A DNA stretch of 62,902 nucleotides, from NCBI RefSeq assembly GCF_016745505.1, contig NZ_JAERUC010000185.1:1-62902 (forward strand), in the 5' to 3' direction. Origin of the DNA: Streptomyces silvae (GTDB lineage: Bacteria > Actinomycetota > Actinomycetes > Streptomycetales > Streptomycetaceae). The position numbers and the translations under genes were made by a program. Numbering within the stretch: the first letter of the stretch is position 1; every line of letters begins with the position of its first letter. Below the pieces are notes generated by a model. The model was not told where the DNA came from. It saw nothing but the letters and a program-made list of their open reading frames with translations, and did not search any database. Shown here piece by piece: positions 41,296 through 51,007 of this stretch.

Positions 41296-41325
41296 TATGT
41301 TACTCACGACGATGTTAGTAACATA
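41296..41325 (-). promoter_or_regulatory. AT-rich inverted repeat over the ATPase promoter
   Basis: TATGTTACT (41296-41304) and AGTAACATA (41317-41325) are perfect 9-bp arms 12 bp apart. A TAACAT sequence (41297-41302, minus strand) would serve as -10, so the repeat covers the promoter. The base composition contrasts strongly with the surrounding GC-rich DNA. Confidence 0.6.
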
Positions 41326-41422
41326 AAGGTTAGCGCAGAGCCCTGCCGTCTCGTGGAAGGTGACAGCCGCAAGAAACCCTGCGCGGCAACGTCGCACTCC
41401 CGAGACCCAGCACGGTGCAGGC

Positions 41423-41456
41423 GAAGGGGCCGGACTCGACAGAGTCCGACCCCTTC
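41423..41456 (-). terminator. Terminator of ychF
   Basis: A 15-bp stem (41423-41437 with 41442-41456) with a single mismatch and a GACA loop lies about 48 nt after the ychF stop codon. Confidence 0.75.
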
Positions 41457-41503
41457 TGACCTGCGTATGCGCAACGTCGGCGACGTGGTGTTACTTCATC
41501 CGC

Positions 41504-42592
<1,089 letters not shown>

Positions 42593-42822
42593 TTTGGCGA
42601 CTTCCTGAAGTGGAGGAGAGGGGCTGTGCGGGCGGGCCGGGAGTGGACCGATTCTCCAGTTTACGGGCGGGGCCGGGCGGCCCGTCACGGGTGCGCGGGA
42701 GGCGGCTTCCCGGGGGCCGAACGGTGCGGTTTCGGCCAGGTGTGGTCGAACGCAACGCCAAGGTCACCCAAAGCGCGTGTCCAACGCCCGAAAGAGTGCA
42801 CCCGGCGACCTAGGTTGTCGGG

Positions 42823-43452
42823 GTGGAGCAGCACAGGACACGTACCCCGCAGCGCACGCAGTCCCCGCAGGTTCAGCCCGCCCCGCCCGGCGGGCTGGGC
42901 GAGGTCACGGCCCCCGCCGGCTATCCGGTGACGGTCGCGGTCGCCCCTGCGCCGGCGACGGGCCCGGGGCCGGCGGCGCGCGGTTCCCGGCCCGGCGGCG
43001 TCCCGCCCGTGGTCCTGGCGCTGCGCCGGTTCCCCAACCCCCGGCTGACCGGCATCGGCGCCGGGCTCTTCGCGGCCCTGACCATGTTCCTGCTGGCCTG
43101 CGTGGACCGGGTGCTGTTCGGCGCTTCGGAGATCGTGTACGGGGTGCTGTTCCTGCCGGTCAGTGCCCTGACGGCCCTCTGGGTGCGGCCCGCCGACCTG
43201 GTGACCGCGCCGATCATCGTGCCCATCGCCTTCGCGATCGGGGTGATCCCCGTCGCCGGGGGCACGGGCGGCTTCGGCGGGCAGGCGATGGCCGTGGTGA
43301 CCGCGCTCGCCGTCCATGCCGGCTGGCTGTACGGCGGCACGCTCGTCGCGGGTCTCATCGCCTCCGTACGGAAGGTCCGGCAGATGCGGGAGCGGCAGCG
43401 CCACCTGCTCCGGGCCGACCGCGCCGCCGCCGCCCGCCGCCCCCGCGCCTGA
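42823..43452 (+). CDS. DUF6542-type integral membrane protein
   Basis: This 209-residue protein has a Pro/Gln/Ala-rich cytoplasmic N-terminus of ~70 residues, then four hydrophobic helices: LTGIGAGLFAALTMFLLACV, IVYGVLFLPVSALTALWV, LVTAPIIVPIAFAIGVIPV and GWLYGGTLVAGLIASV. It ends in a basic tail. The short core and its position between ychF and ppgK match a conserved streptomycete membrane protein. TAGGTT (42811-42816) lies 6 nt before the GTG, so the mRNA is probably leaderless. Function unknown. Confidence 0.85.
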   Translation: MEQHRTRTPQRTQSPQVQPAPPGGLGEVTAPAGYPVTVAVAPAPATGPGPAARGSRPGGVPPVVLALRRFPNPRLTGIGAGLFAALTMFLLACVDRVLFGASEIVYGVLFLPVSALTALWVRPADLVTAPIIVPIAFAIGVIPVAGGTGGFGGQAMAVVTALAVHAGWLYGGTLVAGLIASVRKVRQMRERQRHLLRADRAAAARRPRA

Positions 43453-43523
43453 GGGACCGCACGGAAGCTACTTGCCCGCCCCCGTGCCTGAAGGACCGCG
43501 CGGAAGCTACTTGCCCGCCCCCG
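43446..43523. repeat. 39-bp tandem duplication adjoining the ppgK 3' end
   Basis: Two 39-bp units (43446-43484 and 43485-43523) match at almost every position. Each contains GAAGCTACTTGCCCGCC, and the complement of CTACTTGCCCGC encodes the Ala-Gly-Lys-stop end of ppgK. A third copy of that short core is the real gene end at 43539. The units thus look like duplicated copies of the ppgK terminus. Confidence 0.8.
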
Positions 43524-43538
43524 CGCCCAGGTACCGGG

Positions 43539-44276
43539 CTACTTGCCCGCGGCCGCCATGGCCGCGCCGACGATGCCCGCGTTGTTCTGCAGCTGGGCCG
43601 GGACCATCTCGGCCCGTACGTGCTCGATGAGCGGCAGGAACTTCTCCGCCTTACGGCTGACACCCCCGCCGATGATGAAGAGCTCGGGCGAGAACAGCAT
43701 CTCCACGTGGACCAGGTACTTCTGCACCCGGTGCGCCCAGTGCTGCCAGCTCAGGTCCTCGTCCTCCTTGGCCTTCGTGGAGGCGCGCTTCTCGGCGTCG
43801 TGGCCGTGCAGCTCCAGGTGGCCGAGCTCGGTGTTGGGGACCAGCTGTCCGTCGGTGAAGACCGCGCTGCCGATGCCCGTACCGAGCGTCAGCATGATCA
43901 CCGTGCCCTTGCGGTCGCGGCCCGCGCCGAAGGTCATCTCGGCCACCCCGGCCGCGTCGGCGTCGTTGAGGATCGTGACGGGCTGACCGATCCGGTCGCT
44001 GAGGAGCGTCCGGGCGTCGGTGTCGATCCAGCCCTTGTCCACGTTGGCCGCGGTCCTGGTGATGCCGCCGGTGACGACTCCCGGGAAGGTGATGCCGACC
44101 GGGCCCTTCCAGTCGAAGTGCCCGACGACCTCGGCCACACCGTCGGCCACGCTGTCTGGCGTGGCCGGGTGGGGTGTCAGTACCTTGTGGCGCTCCTGCG
44201 CCAGCTCTCCGCGGTCCAGGTCCACGGGCGCACCCTTGATGCCCGAACCGCCGATGTCCACACCGAAGATCTCCAT
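43539..44276 (-). CDS. ppgK: Polyphosphate glucokinase (ROK family)
   Basis: This 245-residue enzyme phosphorylates glucose using polyphosphate or ATP. It has the ATP/phosphate motif FGVDIGGSGIKGAPVDL at the N-terminus, ITFPGVVTGGITRTAANVDKGW, the catalytic Asp in ILNDADAAGVAEM, LTLGTGIGSAVF and a glucose-binding ELGHLELHGHDAEKRAS. The ATG at 44276 is chosen over a GTG at 44285 because TACCGT (44284-44289) lies exactly 7 nt upstream, indicating a leaderless start. Length matches actinobacterial ppgK. Copies of the gene end lie just beyond the stop codon. Confidence 0.97.
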   Translation of the reverse strand: MEIFGVDIGGSGIKGAPVDLDRGELAQERHKVLTPHPATPDSVADGVAEVVGHFDWKGPVGITFPGVVTGGITRTAANVDKGWIDTDARTLLSDRIGQPVTILNDADAAGVAEMTFGAGRDRKGTVIMLTLGTGIGSAVFTDGQLVPNTELGHLELHGHDAEKRASTKAKEDEDLSWQHWAHRVQKYLVHVEMLFSPELFIIGGGVSRKAEKFLPLIEHVRAEMVPAQLQNNAGIVGAAMAAAGK

Positions 44277-44335
44277 GTGATCCACGGTACGGGCAGGTGG
44301 CGGGGATCACTCCCCGGACGGGCGATCCGAGGGGC

Positions 44336-44361
44336 GGTGCCCAGGGCACGCCCCGGGCACC
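44336..44361 (-). terminator. Possible hairpin between ispH and ppgK
   Basis: GGTGCCC (44336-44342) and GGGCACC (44355-44361) are 7-bp arms around a 12-nt loop just beyond the ispH stop codon. The short stem makes terminator function uncertain. Confidence 0.4.
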
Positions 44362-44387
44362 GTGCGCCCCCGGGCGCGGACCGGCGG

Positions 44388-45368
44388 CTACTCCGCGGCG
44401 AGCGCGGCCGCCTCGGCGCGCAGGTCGCGCCGGAGCTCCTTGGGCAGCGAGAAGGTGATCGACTCGTCCGCCGTCTTCACCGTCTCGACATCGGCGTAGC
44501 CCCGCTTGCCGAGCCACTCCAGCACGCCGTCGACCAGGACGTCGGGCACCGAGGCACCGGAGGTGAGGCCGACCGTGGTGACGCCCTCCAGCCAGGCCTC
44601 GTCGATCTCGTCGGCGAAGTCCACCAGGTGGGCGGCGGGCGCGCCGGCGTCCAGGGCGACCTCGACCATGCGGATCGAGTTGGAGGAGTTCTTCGAGCCG
44701 ACGACGATGACCAGCTCGGCGTCCTCGGCCAGCTTCTTCACCGCGATCTGGCGGTTTTGCGTGGCGTAGCAGATGTCGTCGCTGGGCGGGGAGAGGAGGT
44801 TCGGGAACTTGTTCTTGAGCGCCCCGACGGTCTCCATCGTCTCGTCGACGGAGAGGGTGGTCTGGGAGAGCCAGACGACCTTCGACTCGTCGCGGACCTC
44901 GACGTTGGCGACGTCCTCGGGGCCGTCGACCAGCGTGATGTGGTCGGGCGCCTCGCCGCTCGTGCCGATGACCTCCTCGTGGCCCTCGTGGCCGATCAGG
45001 AGGATGTCGTAGTCCTCCTTGGCGTAGCGGACGGCTTCCTTGTGGACCTTGGTGACCAGCGGGCAGGTCGCGTCGATCGTGGCGAGCTTGCGCTCGGCCG
45101 CCTCCGCGTGGACGGTCGGGGCGACGCCGTGCGCCGAGAACATCACGATGGAGCCCTCGGGCACCTCCGCGGTCACGTCGACGAAGATCGCGCCCTTCTT
45201 CTCGAGCGTCTGCACGACGTACTTGTTGTGCACGATCTCGTGCCGGACGTAGACCGGGGCACCGTACTGCTCCAGGGCTTTCTCGACGGCGATCACGGCG
45301 CGGTCCACACCCGCGCAGTAGCCACGGGGTGCGGCGAGCAGGACACGGCGGGCAGGAGTTGCAGTCAT
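44388..45368 (-). CDS. ispH: 4-hydroxy-3-methylbut-2-enyl diphosphate reductase
   Basis: This 326-residue enzyme makes IPP and DMAPP in the last step of the MEP isoprenoid pathway. The three cysteines of the Fe-S cluster are visible: C18 (PRGYCAGVDRA), C102 (DATCPLVTKVH) and C200 (DDICYATQNRQ). The motifs HEIVHNK, FSAHGVAP and GSKNSSNSIRMVE are also conserved. The ATG at 45368 is chosen because TACGAT (45376-45381) lies 7 nt upstream; an ATG at 45377 overlaps that box and is unlikely. The gene is divergent from a permease. Confidence 0.97.
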   Translation of the reverse strand: MTATPARRVLLAAPRGYCAGVDRAVIAVEKALEQYGAPVYVRHEIVHNKYVVQTLEKKGAIFVDVTAEVPEGSIVMFSAHGVAPTVHAEAAERKLATIDATCPLVTKVHKEAVRYAKEDYDILLIGHEGHEEVIGTSGEAPDHITLVDGPEDVANVEVRDESKVVWLSQTTLSVDETMETVGALKNKFPNLLSPPSDDICYATQNRQIAVKKLAEDAELVIVVGSKNSSNSIRMVEVALDAGAPAAHLVDFADEIDEAWLEGVTTVGLTSGASVPDVLVDGVLEWLGKRGYADVETVKTADESITFSLPKELRRDLRAEAAALAAE

Positions 45369-45455
45369 GCGTCCCATCGTAAGGCCGTGTCGAACAGGCG
45401 CCGGGACGGCGTGGTGGTGAGACTGATGCGTACGCGGACCAGCGACGGAGGCTTC

Positions 45456-46799
45456 ATGGCGGGCAGCAGCACGGAAAAGGGGAAGCTGCGGCGCACACTC
45501 GGGTTCCGGGACCTGGTGGTCTACGGGCTGCTGTTCATCGCACCGATGGCCCCGGTCGGGGTCTTCGGCACGCTGGACGCCAGGTCCGACGGGGCCGTGG
45601 CGCTGGTGTACCTGGTGGCGACCGTGGTGATGGCCTTCACCGCCTTCAGCTACGCCCAGATGGTCCATGTGGCCCCGCTCGCCGGTTCGGTCTTCGCGTA
45701 CGCCCGCAAGGGGCTCGGGGAGGGCCCGGGGTTCATCGCCGGCTGGATGGCGATGCTCGACTACCTGCTCATCCCCGCCGTCGCCTACCTCTTCTCGGGG
45801 ATCGCGATGAACGCGCTGGTCCCCGAGGTGTCGCGGTGGGTGTGGACGGCGATCGCGGTCGTCGTGACGACCCTGCTCAACCTCTGGGGCGTACGGGCGG
45901 CCGCCCGGGTGGGCTTCGCGGTGCTCGCCATGGAGATCGTGGTGCTGCTGGTGTTCGTGGTGTCGGCGGTCGTGGTGCTCGCCCGGGACGGGGCGCAGCG
46001 CGGCTGGCTGTCGCCGCTGACCGGGGACACCGGGTTCTCGATGACCGCGGTGCTGGGGGCGGTCTCCGTCGCCGTGCTCTCCTATCTGGGCTTCGACGCG
46101 ATCGCCTCGTTCGCGGAGGAGGTGACGGGGGGTTCCGCGAAGGTGGCGCGGGCGGTGCTGTTCTGCCTGCTGCTCGCCGGGGCCCTGTTCGTGGTCCAGT
46201 CGTACCTGGCGGCGCTGCTGGAGCCGGTGAGCTCGGCGGAGCTGGCCGCGGATCCGGTGAAGCAGGGGTCGGCGTTCTACGACGCGGTGGACGCCTCGGT
46301 CGGGACGTGGCTGCACGACCTGGTGGCCGTCAGCAAGGCGATCGGCGCGGCCTTCGCGGCGCTGGCCGGGCAGGCGGCGGCCGGCCGGCTGGTGTTCGCG
46401 ATGGGGCGGGAGGGGCGGCTGCCGTCGTTCCTGTCGCGGGTCGACAGCCGGTCCGGGGTGCCGCGTGTCGCGATCTCGTGCGCGGCGGTCGTGACGCTGG
46501 TGGCGGCGGTGTGGGCGGCCCGGCGCGACGACGGCCTCGACCATCTGGTGTCGGTCGTGAACGTGGGCGCGCTCACCGCGTTCGTCCTGCTGCACGCGTC
46601 GGTGGTCGGCTGGTTCGCCGTACGCCGGATGGAGGGGCCGCCGAGCTGGTGGCGCCACATCGTGGTGCCGGTGGTGGGCGCGGGCGTGCTGGTCGCGGTG
46701 ATCCTGGAGGCGACGACGAGCGCGCAGCTGGTGGGCCTGTGCTGGCTGGGCATCGGGCTGGTGGTGCTCGCGGTGCAGTGGGGGCGGCGGACGGCCTGA
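45456..46799 (+). CDS. APC-family amino acid permease
   Basis: This 447-residue membrane protein has twelve predicted helices and matches the amino acid-polyamine-organocation family: TLGFRDLVVYGLLFIAPMAPVGVFG (helix 1), AFSYAQMVHVAPLAGSVFAYARKGLG, and LGFDAIASFAEEVTGG, the family's helix 6 region. The ATG at 45456 has GGAGG 5 nt upstream; earlier in-frame starts give N-terminal extensions without a Shine-Dalgarno. Substrate unknown; the neighbouring genes give no clue. Confidence 0.92.
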   Translation: MAGSSTEKGKLRRTLGFRDLVVYGLLFIAPMAPVGVFGTLDARSDGAVALVYLVATVVMAFTAFSYAQMVHVAPLAGSVFAYARKGLGEGPGFIAGWMAMLDYLLIPAVAYLFSGIAMNALVPEVSRWVWTAIAVVVTTLLNLWGVRAAARVGFAVLAMEIVVLLVFVVSAVVVLARDGAQRGWLSPLTGDTGFSMTAVLGAVSVAVLSYLGFDAIASFAEEVTGGSAKVARAVLFCLLLAGALFVVQSYLAALLEPVSSAELAADPVKQGSAFYDAVDASVGTWLHDLVAVSKAIGAAFAALAGQAAAGRLVFAMGREGRLPSFLSRVDSRSGVPRVAISCAAVVTLVAAVWAARRDDGLDHLVSVVNVGALTAFVLLHASVVGWFAVRRMEGPPSWWRHIVVPVVGAGVLVAVILEATTSAQLVGLCWLGIGLVVLAVQWGRRTA

Positions 46800-46924
46800 G
46801 GGGCTCCCTCAAGGCGCACGGGCCCGGTACGCGCCGCCGCAGGACCCGGTACGCGCCGTACGGCCCCCCGTTCGAGCCGTACGGAAGGCCCTGGTTGTCC
46901 GTACCGGCCGATACGCTCGCCCGT

Positions 46925-48136
46925 ATGGCTCTCACTACGTCCCCGGAAGCCCCGCTGCCCGTCGGCGACGTGTCGCGGCTGATCGGCGGGTGGATCGACC
47001 GGCTCGGCGCGGTCTGGGTCGAGGGGCAGATCACCCAGCTCTCGCGCCGGCCGGGCGCCGGGGTGGTGTTCCTGACGCTGCGCGACCCGTCCCACGACAT
47101 CTCGGTGAGCGTGACCTGCTTCCGGCAGGTCTTCGACCGGATCGCGGACGTGGTGACGGAGGGCGCCCGGGTGGTCGTCCTCGCCAAGCCCGAGTGGTAC
47201 GCCCCGCGGGGACAGCTGTCCCTGCGGGCCACGGAGATACGGCCGGTGGGCATCGGCGAGCTGCTGGTGCGGCTGGAGCAGCTGAAGAAGTCGCTGGCCG
47301 CCGAGGGGCTCTTCGCCCTGGACCGCAAGAAGCCGCTCCCCTTCCTGCCGCAGCTGATCGGCCTGGTCTCGGGGCGGGCGTCGGCGGCCGAGCGTGACGT
47401 CCTGGAGAACGCCAGGCGGCGCTGGCCGGCGGTGCGCTTCGAGGTGCGCAACACCGCGGTGCAGGGCGTGCACGCGGTGAACCAGGTGGTGCAGGCCGTC
47501 CAGGAGCTGGACGCGCTGCCGGAGGTCGACGTGATCGTCGTCGCCCGTGGCGGCGGCAGTGTCGAGGACCTGCTGCCGTTCTCCGACGAGGCGCTGATCA
47601 GGGCGGTGGCCGCGTGCCGTACGCCGGTGGTCTCCGCCATCGGGCACGAGCCGGACTCGCCCCTGCTCGACCTGGTGGCCGACTTCCGGGCGTCGACGCC
47701 GACGGACGCGGCGAAGAAGGTCGTGCCGGACGTGGGCGAGGAGCTCGACCGCGTCCAGGGGCTCAGGGACCGCGCGCTGCGGACCGTGCGCGGCCTGATC
47801 GACCGGGAGGAGCGCGGGCTGGCGCACGCGCTGGGCCGGTCCTCGATGGAGCGGCCGCAGCGGATGGTGGACGAGCGGGAGGCCGAGGTCGACGCGCTGG
47901 TGGGGCGGAGCCGCAGGGTGCTCGGGCATCTGCTGGACCGCGCCGACTCGGAGCTCGCGCACACCCGGGCCCGGGTGGTGGCGCTGTCGCCCGCGGCGAC
48001 GCTGGAGCGGGGTTACGCGGTGCTCCAGCGGCCGGACGGCCATGTGGTGCGCTCCCCCGCGGACGCCGGGGCGCCGGGCGAGGAGCTGCGGGCGCGGGTA
48101 TCCGAGGGCGAGTTCACCGTACGGGTCGCGGAGTGA
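46925..48136 (+). CDS. xseA: Exodeoxyribonuclease VII large subunit
   Basis: This 403-residue subunit of the single-strand-specific exonuclease VII has an OB-fold N-terminus (VWVEGQITQLSRRPGAGVVFLTLRD, residues about 30-55), the catalytic domain with LIGLVSGRASAAERDVLENARRRWP and VDVIVVARGGGSVEDLLPFSDEALI, TPVVSAIGHEPDSPLLDLVADFRASTP, and a long coiled coil to the C-terminus. TACGCT (46912-46917) lies 7 nt before the ATG, so the mRNA is probably leaderless. xseB follows 64 nt downstream. It acts in DNA repair in the cytoplasm. Confidence 0.97.
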   Translation: MALTTSPEAPLPVGDVSRLIGGWIDRLGAVWVEGQITQLSRRPGAGVVFLTLRDPSHDISVSVTCFRQVFDRIADVVTEGARVVVLAKPEWYAPRGQLSLRATEIRPVGIGELLVRLEQLKKSLAAEGLFALDRKKPLPFLPQLIGLVSGRASAAERDVLENARRRWPAVRFEVRNTAVQGVHAVNQVVQAVQELDALPEVDVIVVARGGGSVEDLLPFSDEALIRAVAACRTPVVSAIGHEPDSPLLDLVADFRASTPTDAAKKVVPDVGEELDRVQGLRDRALRTVRGLIDREERGLAHALGRSSMERPQRMVDEREAEVDALVGRSRRVLGHLLDRADSELAHTRARVVALSPAATLERGYAVLQRPDGHVVRSPADAGAPGEELRARVSEGEFTVRVAE

Positions 48137-48200
48137 CGGCCCCGCAGGCCGTCGCCGCCGGGGGCCGGGTTTGTCGGAGCCCGCGCATAGGGTGGTCGGC

Positions 48201-48452
48201 ATGACGGACGACGGGACGACGACGGCTGCCGCGACGGGCACGCTCGGGTACGAGCAGGCGCGGGACGAGCTGATCGAGGTCGTACGCCGCCTGGAGGCGG
48301 GCGGCACGACGCTGGAGGAGTCGCTGGCCCTGTGGGAGCGCGGCGAGGAGCTGGCGAAGGTCTGCCGGCACTGGCTGGAGGGCGCGCGGGCCCGGCTGGA
48401 CGCGGCGCTGGCGCGCCCCGAGGAGGACACGGAGCCCGGCGGCGCGGAGTAG
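48201..48452 (+). CDS. xseB: Exodeoxyribonuclease VII small subunit
   Basis: This 83-residue protein contains GYEQARDELIEVVRRLEAGGTTLEESLALWERGEELAKVCRHWLEGARARLD, the complete small-subunit helical hairpin. An acidic tail follows. It binds the long coiled coil of XseA in excess. TAGGGT (48188-48193) lies 7 nt before the ATG, so it may have its own leaderless transcript besides read-through from xseA. Confidence 0.96.
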   Translation: MTDDGTTTAAATGTLGYEQARDELIEVVRRLEAGGTTLEESLALWERGEELAKVCRHWLEGARARLDAALARPEEDTEPGGAE

Positions 48453-48502
48453 GGGCGCCCGGGTCGCTTCGGGGGTGTCTGTGCGGTGGATCACTCCCGC
48501 CC

Positions 48503-48524
48503 AGATTTAGTTGAAGTTTAATCT
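48503..48524 (+). promoter_or_regulatory. AT-rich dyad upstream of the nitroreductase-like gene
   Basis: AGATT (48503-48507) and AATCT (48520-48524) flank TAGTTGAAGTTT in a sharply AT-rich stretch 61-82 nt before the ATG at 48585. It looks like a regulator-binding site, possibly of MarR type, for this gene. Confidence 0.35.
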
Positions 48525-48584
48525 ATTCCTCGGTTACGGTGATCGCATCGCTCGACCCGTTCCGTCCGGAAGGTAACGCTCCAG

Positions 48585-49175
48585 ATGTCCCTCGTTCTTG
48601 ACCCCGCCGCCCAGGACCTCCTCTTCCGCGAGGCCCGCACTGCCAACACGTTCACCGACGAGCCGGTGACCGACGAGCAGGTCCAGGCGATCTACGACCT
48701 GGTCAAGTACGGCCCCACCGCCTTCAACCAGTCGCCGCTGCGCGTCGTCCTGGTGCGTACGCCGGAGGGCCGCGAGCGTCTCGTGAAGCACATGGCCGAG
48801 GGCAACCGGCCGAAGACCTCCTCCGCCCCGCTGGTCGCGCTCCTCGTCGCCGACCACGAGTTCCACGAGGAACTCCCGGCGCTCATGCCGCACTTCCCGC
48901 AGGCCAAGGACGCGTTCTTCTCCGAGCGCCCGGTCCGCGAGCAGTCGGCCGCGCTGAACGCCGCGCTCCAGGCCGCCTACTTCATCATCGGCGTCCGCGC
49001 CGCCGGCCTGGCTGCGGGCCCGATGACCGGCTTCGACGCCGCGGGCATCGAGAAGGAGTTCCTGGACGGCGACCACAAGCTCCTCATGGCCGTCAACATC
49101 GGCAAGCCGGGCGACGACGCCTGGTTCCCGCGTCTGCCGCGCCTCTCCTACGACGAGGTCGTCACGACCGTCTGA
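48585..49175 (+). CDS. Nitroreductase-family protein, malonic semialdehyde reductase-like (RutE type)
   Basis: This 196-residue flavoprotein has LLFREARTANTFTDEPVTDEQVQAIYDLVKYGPTAFNQSPLRVVLV (FMN phosphate contacts) and AALNAALQAAYFIIGVRAAGLAAGPMTGFD near residues 125-155, typical of the RutE/HadB group that reduces malonic semialdehyde to 3-hydroxypropionate. The ATG at 48585 has GGAAGG upstream. No rut genes are adjacent, so the physiological substrate is not given by context. A long perfect terminator hairpin follows. Confidence 0.9.
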   Translation: MSLVLDPAAQDLLFREARTANTFTDEPVTDEQVQAIYDLVKYGPTAFNQSPLRVVLVRTPEGRERLVKHMAEGNRPKTSSAPLVALLVADHEFHEELPALMPHFPQAKDAFFSERPVREQSAALNAALQAAYFIIGVRAAGLAAGPMTGFDAAGIEKEFLDGDHKLLMAVNIGKPGDDAWFPRLPRLSYDEVVTTV

Positions 49176-49208
49176 GCCCCGCCCGGGGCGCAGCCCCGGG
49201 ACAGCACG

Positions 49209-49247
49209 GGAAGAGCCCCGCGACGCCGAGCGTCGCGGGGCTCTTCC
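49209..49247. terminator. Bidirectional terminator
   Basis: A perfect 18-bp stem (49209-49226 with 49230-49247) with a CGA loop lies between the nitroreductase-like gene and the convergent DUF4245 gene ending at 49266. It can serve both. Confidence 0.85.
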
Positions 49248-49265
49248 GTATGCGCGTACGGCGTG

Positions 49266-49820
49266 TCAGGAGGCGGCGGGAGCGCCCGAGGCGTCGTCCG
49301 CGGAAGCCGTCTTCAGCGAGGCGGCCATCTCCGCCAGCCGGTCGGCGGGGGCGGAGCCGGTGACCACGGTCGTCACACCCTCGGCGTGCAGCACGAGCGC
49401 GTCGTACTTCGGACCCTTCCAGACCTCCCAGGCCTGCCCCGAGACGTCGCGGGTGCGGCCGGTGTTCTCGGCGTCCTGGCTGACCTCGGGGATGTACTTC
49501 TTCGCCGGGGTCGTCGACTGCTCCACGGCCACGTACTTGTCGTCCGGGTCGAGGAAGCCGAGGTGCCAGCCCGCGCCGTTCTGCCCCTCGTACGAGACGG
49601 AGGTCGGCTTCCAGTCGTCCGGCAGCCCGGCCGGGGCCGCCACCGGGTACGGCGCGGCGCGCCGGGCCGTCGCGAGCTCGACCCGGTAGTCGACCGCCTT
49701 GATCGGGTCGGCCTTGTCGTCGTGCGGGATGAAGATGTAGACGACGCCCGCCACTGCGGTGATCACGAGCATCGACAGGATCATGTCCCGGACGGTCTGC
49801 TTGCCTCGCTTGCTTGCCAC
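49266..49820 (-). CDS. DUF4245-type membrane-anchored protein
   Basis: This 184-residue protein has one N-terminal transmembrane helix (MILSMLVITAVAGVVYIFI, about 12-30) preceded by KRGKQTVRD, then an extracytoplasmic beta-rich domain with VDYRVELATARRAAPYPV, PTSVSYEGQNGAGWHLGFL and GVTTVVTGSAPADRLAEMAASL. These features match DUF4245 proteins found beside glpX in streptomycetes. The GTG at 49820 is preferred over an ATG-like start at 49874 because the TM segment then sits close to the N-terminus. It is divergent from glpX. Function unknown. Confidence 0.85.
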   Translation of the reverse strand: MASKRGKQTVRDMILSMLVITAVAGVVYIFIPHDDKADPIKAVDYRVELATARRAAPYPVAAPAGLPDDWKPTSVSYEGQNGAGWHLGFLDPDDKYVAVEQSTTPAKKYIPEVSQDAENTGRTRDVSGQAWEVWKGPKYDALVLHAEGVTTVVTGSAPADRLAEMAASLKTASADDASGAPAAS

Positions 49821-49964
49821 GGACTCAATGGTGGCATGAGCCGCCCGGCGCCCGGCCAGCGGGCACCCGCTCATTCGTGACCCGCTCTGCTCATTTTATC
49901 GACCTACCGATAGAGTCACAGCACCCTCTTTTCCGGTCGTCGTCGTACAGAAAGGTGCGCTCCG

Positions 49965-50996
49965 ATGTCCGAGCATCATCTGCCGTCCCAGCTCGAGGTC
50001 TCCCCGGAGGCCCCCGACCGCAACCTGGCCCTGGAGTTGGTGCGGGTCACCGAGGCCGCCGCCATGGCCGCCGGTCGCTGGGTCGGCCGCGGCGACAAGA
50101 TCGGCGCCGACGGCGCCGCCGTGAAAGCCATGCGCACGCTCGTCTCCACGGTGTCGATGAACGGTGTCGTCGTCATCGGTGAGGGCGAGAAGGACGAAGC
50201 CCCCATGCTGTTCAACGGCGAGCGGGTCGGCGACGGCACCGGCGCCGAGGTCGACATCGCGGTCGACCCGATCGACGGCACCACGCTCAACGCCAAGGGC
50301 ATGCCCAACGCGATCGCCGTGCTGGCGGCCGCGGACCGCGGGGCGATGTTCGACCCGTCCGCGGTCTTCTACATGGACAAGCTGGTCACCGGCCCCGAGG
50401 CCGCCGAATTCGTCGACATCAACGCGCCCGTGGCGGTGAACATCAGGCGCGTCGCACGGGCGAAGAACTCCGCGCCCGAGGACGTCACCGTCGTCGTCCT
50501 GGACCGCCCGCGCCACGACGGCATCGTCAAGGAGATCCGCGAGACCGGCGCCCGGATCAAGTTCATCTCCGACGGCGACGTGGCGGGCTCCATCATGGCC
50601 GCCCGCGAGGGCACCGGCGTCGACCTGCTGATGGGCATCGGCGGCACCCCCGAGGGCATCATCTCGGCGTGCGCCATAAAGTGCCTCGGCGGTGTCATCC
50701 AGGGCAAGCTCTGGCCCAAGGACGAGGCGGAGCGGCAGAAGGCGCTGGACGCGGGCCACGATCTGGACCGGGTGCTGTCGACCGACGACCTGGTCAGCGG
50801 CGACAACGTGTTCTTCGTGGCGACGGGGATCACCGACGGTGAGCTGATGCGCGGTGTGCGGTACCGCGCGGAGACGGCGACCACCGAGTCGATCGTGATG
50901 CGGTCCAAGTCCGGCACGATCCGGACGATCTCCTCGACCCACCGGCTGTCGAAGCTGCGCGCCTACAGCGCGATCGACTTCGACCGCGCCAAGTAG
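49965..50996 (+). CDS. glpX: Fructose-1,6-bisphosphatase class II
   Basis: This 343-residue enzyme converts fructose-1,6-bisphosphate to fructose-6-phosphate in gluconeogenesis. It has the motifs MNGVVVIGEGEKDEAPMLFNGE, DIAVDPIDGTTL (metal-binding), MGIGGTPEGIISACAIKCLGG and VATGITDGELMRGVRY. The ATG at 49965 follows GAAAGG. Length and order match actinobacterial GlpX. Divergent from the DUF4245 gene and separated from the convergent whiB-like gene by a strong hairpin. Confidence 0.97.
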   Translation: MSEHHLPSQLEVSPEAPDRNLALELVRVTEAAAMAAGRWVGRGDKIGADGAAVKAMRTLVSTVSMNGVVVIGEGEKDEAPMLFNGERVGDGTGAEVDIAVDPIDGTTLNAKGMPNAIAVLAAADRGAMFDPSAVFYMDKLVTGPEAAEFVDINAPVAVNIRRVARAKNSAPEDVTVVVLDRPRHDGIVKEIRETGARIKFISDGDVAGSIMAAREGTGVDLLMGIGGTPEGIISACAIKCLGGVIQGKLWPKDEAERQKALDAGHDLDRVLSTDDLVSGDNVFFVATGITDGELMRGVRYRAETATTESIVMRSKSGTIRTISSTHRLSKLRAYSAIDFDRAK

Positions 50997-51007
50997 CTCC
51001 GGAGAGC

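Noticed and set aside
42777..45450. Upstream part of a long plus-strand frame that ends in the APC permease
   Set aside because: It is antisense to ppgK and ispH and has no domain; the permease begins at 45456 with its own Shine-Dalgarno.
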